Shown: positions 56,537 to 64,000 of the stretch, piece by piece
Layout of the letters: each line of letters begins with the position of its first letter
How positions within the stretch are numbered: the first letter of the stretch is position 1
From: Adineta vaga
Taxonomy: Eukaryota; Rotifera
DNA: 64,000 nucleotides
Direction of reading: 5' to 3'
NCBI GenBank assembly: GCA_021613535.1
Contig: CP075492.1
Span: forward strand, 6,820,001 to 6,884,000
Made by a program: the position numbers and the translations under genes
Notes under the pieces: generated by a model
Seen by the model: the letters and a program-made list of their open reading frames with translations, nothing else
Told to the model about the DNA's origin: nothing
Databases searched by the model: none

Positions 56537-59500
56537 ATGATCAAAATCAACACAATTCTCATTTGTATCATTTTATTCTTTCAATTATGCTTTACCAATG
56601 CATGTCCATCACTATGTTCATGTCATGGAACAAATGTTGATTGTAGCAATCGAAATCTACAAATAATCCCATCTGGAATACCAAGAAATGTATTAAAACT
56701 GTAAGTTTAATGATCATATCATTGAAAATGTTTGTTCTATCAATCTACTCAGATTTCCTAAGAAGTCTAATGATCAATTTGCGTGTCCTTCATAATAGAG
56801 ATATCAGTTCATTAATTGTTCTTTTTCATGAAATATTATCATTCATAGTTAAAAATTCTGTTCAAGATGATATCTTTGTTTGATTCTTGACGATTGATTA
56901 CATCATGAAAAATGAAAAATCTTTTTATGCAATAATTTCAAGTGAAATCATATTAAAACATGCTAATTGTAAATAAAAGTCAAGTGTAAAATAAACTTTC
57001 ATTATGAAATGAAAAGAAGAAACATTTGACATATGAATGTGATTACATCAGATTATTGTTTCTTTCTTCTAGAGATTTACAATTCAATAATATATCAATT
57101 ATACGAAAAGATGATTTCAAAGCATTTCGTCAGATACAAATCTTGTAAGTATGATTAATGATACGATATACAAATCAATTGTAAATCATGTCTGTTATTT
57201 CTCATATAAAATAACAACAGACAAAGTAATCGATGATCATCTTTTGAACTTTCATCGTTTATTGACAAGGTTAAGAGTTGTATTCTTTTTTTCTTCTTCT
57301 TCATTCGGATGTTTGAATCATGACAAGGTCAAGTGGTTAAATAAATAACAAAAGAAGAAGAACAAAAAATCAATTCAAATCACGTCAAAAAAATATTTAT
57401 TCTTTTTATCTAGAAATCTTCAAGATAATCAAATACATACAATTGATACAGATGCCTTTAAAGATCTAATATCATTAGAAAAATTGTAAGTCAATTATGG
57501 ATATCATTCATTTGATTGCGAGAGTAGAATATTGGTAGAAGGAAGTAATGTAACTTCCATTCCTGCTATGCTTATAGTCAATAGTAATGAGAGACGATCA
57601 AAATGATCGAGTGTATTTATGTAATAGAAATATAACTGACTAGAAAATGTAGGAAAAAGAATGATAATGATGATGATGGCAGATAAATAGAATGTTTGGT
57701 TGATAAATGAGTTACAATATGTTTATGTTTTTATAGACGTCTCAATGGCAATAAACTAAATCACTTTACAGATGGCATGTTTAGTACTCTTAAACAACTT
57801 CAACGATTGTATGTTGATGAAAATCTTGAAGATTGAAAATTCCATCGAATTTATTTCTAGAGATCTTAGTTCTAATCGATTACGAGCTATTAAAATGGAT
57901 ATGTTTCAAGGTTTACAGGAAATGAATAATTTGTAAGTGTTTTTACAAGCAAAGAACTTGATTGTACGTGGATTTTATTTTCTTCTGATAGACAATTGGA
58001 TCATAATGAAATTTCCTGTATTGAATCTGAAGCTTTTAATGATTTAAAACGATTGGAAATTATGTAAGTAGGATGATTTAAAATAGATTTCATTCAATTT
58101 TGTTTATTAGAACATTGAATTCAAATAATTTAACAACATTACCTATGTTACCATTTGAACAATTTCGTAATTTAAGAGTTTTGTAAGTAGATTTTGATTA
58201 ATTCTGAAAGTTTCCATTCATATTTATTCATCTTGAAAGGCGATTACATGATAATCCATTCATGTGCGATTGTCGTTTATTATGGCTTGCAAAATATCTT
58301 CATACTCATTCATTTCTTGGTATTAATACTCAATGTAAAGATTCTGATACATTGATTTCAAAAGATCTAACTACTTTAATACATAATGAAGGACAATGTA
58401 GTTCAATGGGTAAATGATGATTTGGCAATCGAAAATATTCATATTTGTCTGATATAGATTCGGAAGATATTGAATATCGATGTAATGTATTTATATGTCC
58501 ATATCCATGTGTTTGTTTTAATGGTGTAGTGGATTGTAAAGATAAAGATTTAATAGAAATTCCACGAAATATTCCGGATACAACTATTGAATTGTAAGAA
58601 TTATCGAAGAAGTTCTTTTGAAAAAAAAAAGATGAATGTGTTCATTTGTTTTAGACGTTTGGAAAAGAATCGAATTATGGAAATTCCACCACGAGCTTTT
58701 AGTTATTTGAAAAGACTTCGACGTTTGTAAGAAATCCATTGATTTTAATAATTATTCTTTCGACGATTTGATCAAATTTTAGAGATTTAAGTAATAATTT
58801 AATTTCAACAATCTATCCTGATTCATTTACTGGTCTTAAATCATTGAATTCACTGTAAGTAATTCTATATAAGATTTCGATCTATCTTCTATCATGCATA
58901 CAAATAAAATAGTATTCTCTATCGAAATAATCTGAAAATCTTACCATCAGAAGTATTCAATGAATTGAATAGTCTTCAACTTTTGTGAGTGTCTAAAGAT
59001 GATTAACGCATGTCTATAGCACATTCGTTAGCAAGCATCTACAGTTTTGCCATGGTAATGATCAAAAGCACGAAGCATGTGAATGATTTGTTTTTGTTGA
59101 AAAACAAAGAACAGAAATTCACCTCTTTTTTTTAATTTATTTAATCATTTGCATGAATATATCTATTCTTATAAATCTAGTCTTCTTTCCAACAATCACC
59201 TTGTATATTTACCATTCGGAATATTTCATCACGGATTTCTACATTTGCAACTCTTGTGAGCATGTTATTTTTATCGAGATTGTTCGCAAAAATATTAAAT
59301 AATATTTATTGTTTGAAATTCGATAGATTGTTAAATGCAAATAAAATCGTTTGCATACGTGGCGATACATTTTATGGCTTGGAAAAATTAAGTTTACTAT
59401 CATTGTATGATAATCAATTGAAAACATTAGCTAATGAAACATTTAGTTCATTGAAAAGTCTTCAAACATTGTAATTATGATTGAAAATTGTTGAGATTTA

Positions 59501-62500
59501 GATTTTTTTTTTGTAAAGACATTTAGCTCGAAATCCATTGATATGTGATTGTCATCTTCGATGGTTGAATGCATATTTACGTGAGAAACAAATTGAAACA
59601 AGTGGAGTACGTTGTGCTGGACCTAGACGTATGTTAAAACGTAAATTTGGTGTTTTAAATGATCGACGATTTCGTTGTCGAAGTAAGGAATCTTTCATTT
59701 TTGTTAGTCGATAATAGTTAAATTCTGATTCAGATCGAATGGAATATGAACAAACAGCATATGCAGCTCAGTGTGAAATACAATGTCCTCACAGATGTAC
59801 ATGTCATAAAACAACAGTTAACTGTCGAGGATTACAATTACAAACAATTCCTCATGATCTACCAACATTTACTACTGTACTGTAAGTAATACAATCTATT
59901 ATACGATACTTCGAAATTCTAAGTGATGATTTATTTAGTGATTTTCAAGATAACTTCATCAAACGAATATCACATGATGATAATCTTCGACGTTTGAAAA
60001 GTCTCGTTACACTGTAAGGATTGAAAGAGGGTTTTTTTGTAGATTAAATCTTAACATTTCCTTTATAGTGATTTACGAAATAATCGTTTGGAAGAGATTG
60101 TTGATGATACTTTTGATGGCATTGATTCACTACATGAATTGTAAGCATTTCATTTCGTTTGAAATATTCTTTGACTTTTGATGATGGTTTATAGATTTCT
60201 CAGTAATAACAGTCTTGATAAAATAACATCACAGTCATTAAATGGTTTGAAAAATCTTCAAATATTGTCTTTGGCTGATAATCGTCTTAAATGTATTGAA
60301 CAAGAATCATTCGATCAAATGCAATCTTTATCTGAACTGTAAGATTTTTTCATATTATAGAATTAGTTTGGAATATTATGTTTATATTTATTTTGAGAAA
60401 TCTACAATCAAATCCATTGATATGCAATTGTCATATGAAATGGTTAAAATACAGTAAAATTCTCACTGATTATCCAAAGTAAATACCTCAAACGCTGATT
60501 ACCAATTCTTTTCTTTGTTTTTCTTTCAAAGATGTATATCACCAACTAAACTAAACAATATTCCCGTAAGTTTTTCTTTCCTAGAAAATGTTTTATTCTA
60601 TCTCATCGATCTGTTTCATTTAGATTTCTAACATTGTCGATGAAGATTTTATTTGTAATTGTATGTATTATCCTTATATGTGGTGTATTTATCTGATATG
60701 TAATACTATTTTCATTGCAGCTACGGCAATGGATATTTGTGGCGCATCACCCTTAAATACTTGTCCACAAAATTGTACCTGTTATAATAAAGTTGTTCGA
60801 TGTTCACATGCTCAATTAATTCGTATTCCATATGAAGAAATGCTCGTTGATACTGAAGAACTCTATTTAGATTCAAATAATATCGACGAAATTCCAGTTG
60901 AGTTAGTGAAACGTCTAACTTATCTAACAAGAATTGATTTAAGTTATAATAAATTACGTTCTATACATGGATATTACTTTTCGAATTTAACACGATTGGA
61001 AACATTGATATTATCATATAATAAAATTCAATGTTTGGATTTGAATGCATTCAAAGGATTGAAAAATCTAAGAATTCTGTAAGTATTGTGTAATTAAAGA
61101 TGATTTTTTAAAGAGAAATAGTTGTTGTTGTTTAGATCACTTCATGGAAATGAAATTTCTACAGTAGTCGAAGGAACATTCAAAGATTTGAAAGTTTTAT
61201 CACATATGTAAAGAAGATTTTTTAAATTAAATACCAGGAGAAGACGTATGTTATTTCTTTGTAGTGCTCTAGGTAGTAATCCATTATATTGTGATTGTCA
61301 TCTTTCTTGGTTATCATCATGGATCAAAACTGATTATGTTGAACCTGGTAAGTGAACTAAATCGAAATGATTTAGTGATGGTATGAAAAAATGCCAATGA
61401 CCTTGTTTTATTTGATTAGGTATTGCTCGATGTACAGGACCGAGTCCAATGGCGAACAAACTTCTTCTTACATCTCCAATTACATTTTTTCAATGTTATA
61501 GTATGTAGAATTGCTTTCTATTCTTTTTCATTTGAAACTATTGTGTCATTAGATAAGAGTGAATCAGATTATTATCAACAAAAATGCAATTCTTGTTACA
61601 ATAAATCTATTCAATGTTCTAACAATGGCACATGTCGTTCGTTATCATTAGATAAACATATTTGTGATTGTTTACCGACCTACGATGGAGACTATTGTGA
61701 AAAGATTAGAGACGTTTGTTTGAGCAATCCATGTGAACAACAACAGGGAACCTGTCAATCACTTGCAGATGGTCGTTTTCAATGTCAGTGTTTGCCTGGT
61801 TTTACAGGAAAACAATGTGAAATCAATATTAATGATTGTATTTCGAATCATTGTCAAAATAATGGAACATGTATTGATAGAATCAATGATTATTCATGTC
61901 TATGTTCTGCATCATTCACTGGTACGAAGAATTTAGGATGTGCGAATTATTTTCATTAAGTTTTGTTTTGTTGTTTTGTAGGAAAATATTGTGAAGAAGC
62001 TTTGAATGCATGTAATGAAAATTTCAATCCATGTCAAAATAATGGGCGATGTTTACGAACAGCAAATGGTTACAAGTAAGTTATTAACAATTCAACAAAC
62101 GAATAGAATAGTTTTGGGATGGAAATTTTGATTTAGATGCGATTGTCCTATGGATTTCGACGGAATTAATTGCACAGAGCGTATCAATAAATGCTCAAAT
62201 CATGCCTGTCAATTTGGTGTCTGTATTAATGATGATCATGGATATACATGCAAATGTGATGTTGGTTTTACTGGAAAATATTGTGAAATTGCTCCTCAAC
62301 TTAAATCATCAGAATTACTTGTAAATCAAAGTAGCATTTCACCACTGAAATGTACATCAGATATCTGTTCGAATAATGGCAACTGCTATGAAGAATCGAT
62401 TGATACTCTTCGTTGTCGTTGCTTCGCAGGTTATACTGGTGATCGATGTAAAATGTTCAAGAGTGTTCATTCAAAAACAAATGATTCTTTCATACAATTG

Positions 62501-63579
62501 CCCAAACCAAATGTACATCCACGTTTAAATGTAACAATTGTGTTTAGTACAATGGAAAATAGTGGCATATTAGTTTATTTTGGTCATTTGGGACATTTTG
62601 TTGCAGAATTGTACATGGGACGTATTCGTATTAGTTACGATATTGAAAATTCACCTGGATCAGTTATATTTAGTTATGATGCTGTCAATGATGGTGAGTA
62701 TCACAAAATAAACTTAACTTATAGTGTAGAATAAGAAGAGTTATTTTGTTTTTTTGTAGGAAATATTCATGAACTACAATTGATTAGTATAGGAAGAAAT
62801 CTTAGTTTAACAGTCGATCGAGGTTACACAAGACATATTATTAATCGTGGTATTCATACTTATATGAATACTAGCGATATACGTGCTTTATATATCGGTG
62901 GTGTACCAAATGAATTGATTGATAGAGCACTTCAACTATGGCATATTCGTGAAGCAACTTCGTTTCAAGGTAATTTGTCTTCACATGTTTATCCTTCAAT
63001 ACAGAAGCATACATCTTTAATCATGTATAGTTTACGTTTATTATCCTTTATTTAAGGTTGTATTCATGCACTTTATGTAAATAATGATCCAATCAACTTT
63101 GCTAATGTTGATTATCGTCATAGAATCTTACCTGGTTGTGAAATAAATGAACAAAATAAATTGCCATGTACAACATCAACTTGTCAACATGGACAATGTC
63201 TTCTCGATGGTTTAACTTATAAATGTCGATGTTACAATGGTTTTAGTGGATCCACATGTAGTGAAGGTAAGTTGTGATATCAATCATCATATTGTATTGA
63301 GTTATTCTCATTAAAGCATCAACTGTACCTCGTTCATGTGGGTTAAATATCGAAACTGGATATTACATCGATCCAACAACGAAATGTTCGAGTGTGAAAC
63401 GATTACGTATGACTAAATGCATTGGGAAATGTTCATCTTCTAATGCTACAATAGCATCATGTTGTACACCAGTTGAATCGAAACGTCGATACTTTCGAAT
63501 GAAATGTGCAAGTGGTTTTACTTATAGACAATCGCTTGACTTTTTTCGACAATGTAAATGTTCCACAACTGTTTGCTAA
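56537..63579 (+). CDS. SLIT: Slit, secreted axon-guidance ligand
   Basis: Thirty-two exons; 1462 residues. Exon starts: 56537, 57073, 57414, 57737, 57861, 57992, 58111, 58240, 58458, 58655, 58783, 58913, 59181, 59327, 59519, 59734, 59939, 60069, 60195, 60398, 60532, 60624, 60721, 61136, 61265, 61420, 61553, 61982, 62137, 62760, 63057, 63317. Signal peptide (1-22); four LRR domains with cysteine caps (to ~255, ~500, ~697, ~895); six EGF repeats (~905-1155); laminin G (~1160-1327); a seventh EGF; C-terminal cystine knot (1376-1462). This is the exact order of Drosophila Slit. Most LRR exons are 72 nt, each coding one repeat in the same phase, with two 75-nt variants and two of 144 nt (fused pairs). 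Slit binds Robo through LRR domain 2 and repels axons and migrating cells. Exons 21 (34 nt) and 22 (37 nt) are very small. Confidence 0.96.
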
Positions 63580-64000
63580 TTTTTCAAAAAATATCAGTCA
63601 GGTTGAAGCGTCCGAACAGCGAAAGAAAACACTCAGGGCTTATTAATATTTACTGTGTAACGTTTGTTTTTTTTCGTTTTATTTACTTTTCTTCTACGTA
63701 CTTTTGAATTGTATTGTATTTGCTATTTCTTAGTTGAATATTTTTATAAATGAAATATATTCATTGTCACTTTGTTTTATTGAAATGACAATGAAGAATT
63801 GCAGAGTGTGGATGTGGAAGGATAAATTTCATTTCTACATCTATATGCACATCCATACCTCGTTTACTTGATGCTCTGAATTATTAACAGCATAACTAAC
63901 TTGCGTCACTGATTTCTTTAAAGTTTAATAATAAAACTTGCGCTGAAAAAGATCAGGATAGTAAAAGAGATGAAAAGATTTTTCATCAAACGTCTGTATA
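63580..64000. other. 3' flank of slit
   Basis: AT-rich, probably the slit 3'UTR and beyond (aataaa-like sites near 63930). No further gene is recognised before the window ends. Confidence 0.4.

Overview
This window looks like nuclear DNA of a bdelloid rotifer, an Adineta/Rotaria-type animal. It is AT-rich. The animal genes are cut by many short GT-AG introns, mostly 45-65 bp, and include a complete Slit, an LRP12-like receptor, a protocadherin, TRIM37, TXNDC15 and a front-end desaturase. Mixed among them are genes of bacterial, fungal or plant type that have no introns or few: an NRPS-PKS, an RVT-type reverse transcriptase gene, arginine deiminases, a GH19 chitinase and a fungal-type sterol glucosyltransferase. 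That mixture is characteristic of bdelloids. Gene models come from reading splice sites by eye. For every multi-exon model the summed exon length is a multiple of three and the joined frame is open, except that the C-terminus of the GST model is uncertain.

Layout. 1-4218 (-): intronless NRPS-PKS, cut by the window edge, order PCP-Cy-A-PCP-KS, with an adenylation pocket that reads as cysteine. 4.4-9.0 kb: no credible gene but several mobile-element-like structures: a TIR element, a Tc1/mariner-like element holding a hairpin array, a CCGCGG-rich TIR element, and a 1.2-kb structure with almost identical 352-bp inverted arms. 9.8-17.3 kb (-): glutathione transferase, protocadherin, F-box protein. 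18.6 kb (+): ELO fatty-acid elongase. 19.9-22.5 kb (-): RVT gene whose frame is broken by one in-frame TAA. 22.6 kb: Harbinger-like MITE. 23.3-27.4 kb (+): RBBP9-like hydrolase and sterol glucosyltransferase with an extra N-terminal domain. 27.6-28.7 kb: decayed pseudogene. 29.1 kb (+): small receiver-like protein. 30-33.6 kb (-): 12-exon cytochrome-b5 desaturase and TXNDC15. 34-44 kb (+): LRP12-like receptor, MFSD5-like transporter, GPAT3/4, two tandem CKS genes. 44.7 kb (+): cysteine-rich secreted protein. 45.5-49.1 kb (-): two tandem arginine deiminases, one frameshifted. 50.6 kb (-): secreted protein of unknown function. 51.7-54.3 kb (+): TRIM37. 54.6-55.5 kb (-): chitinase. 56.5-63.6 kb (+): Slit in 32 exons.

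Functional links. The elongase and desaturase carry out successive steps of polyunsaturated fatty acid synthesis, and GPAT3/4 feeds acyl chains into glycerolipids. The NRPS-PKS, chitinase, arginine deiminases and sterol glucosyltransferase form a plausible acquired set for chemistry, defence or nutrition. The NRPS-PKS lies beside the element-rich stretch, which fits the known clustering of foreign genes and transposons in bdelloid genomes. The most notable items are the Cys-type heterocyclising module in an animal, the interrupted RVT gene, the deiminase pair with opposite kinds of damage, and the hairpin-rich elements at 5.0-7.5 kb.
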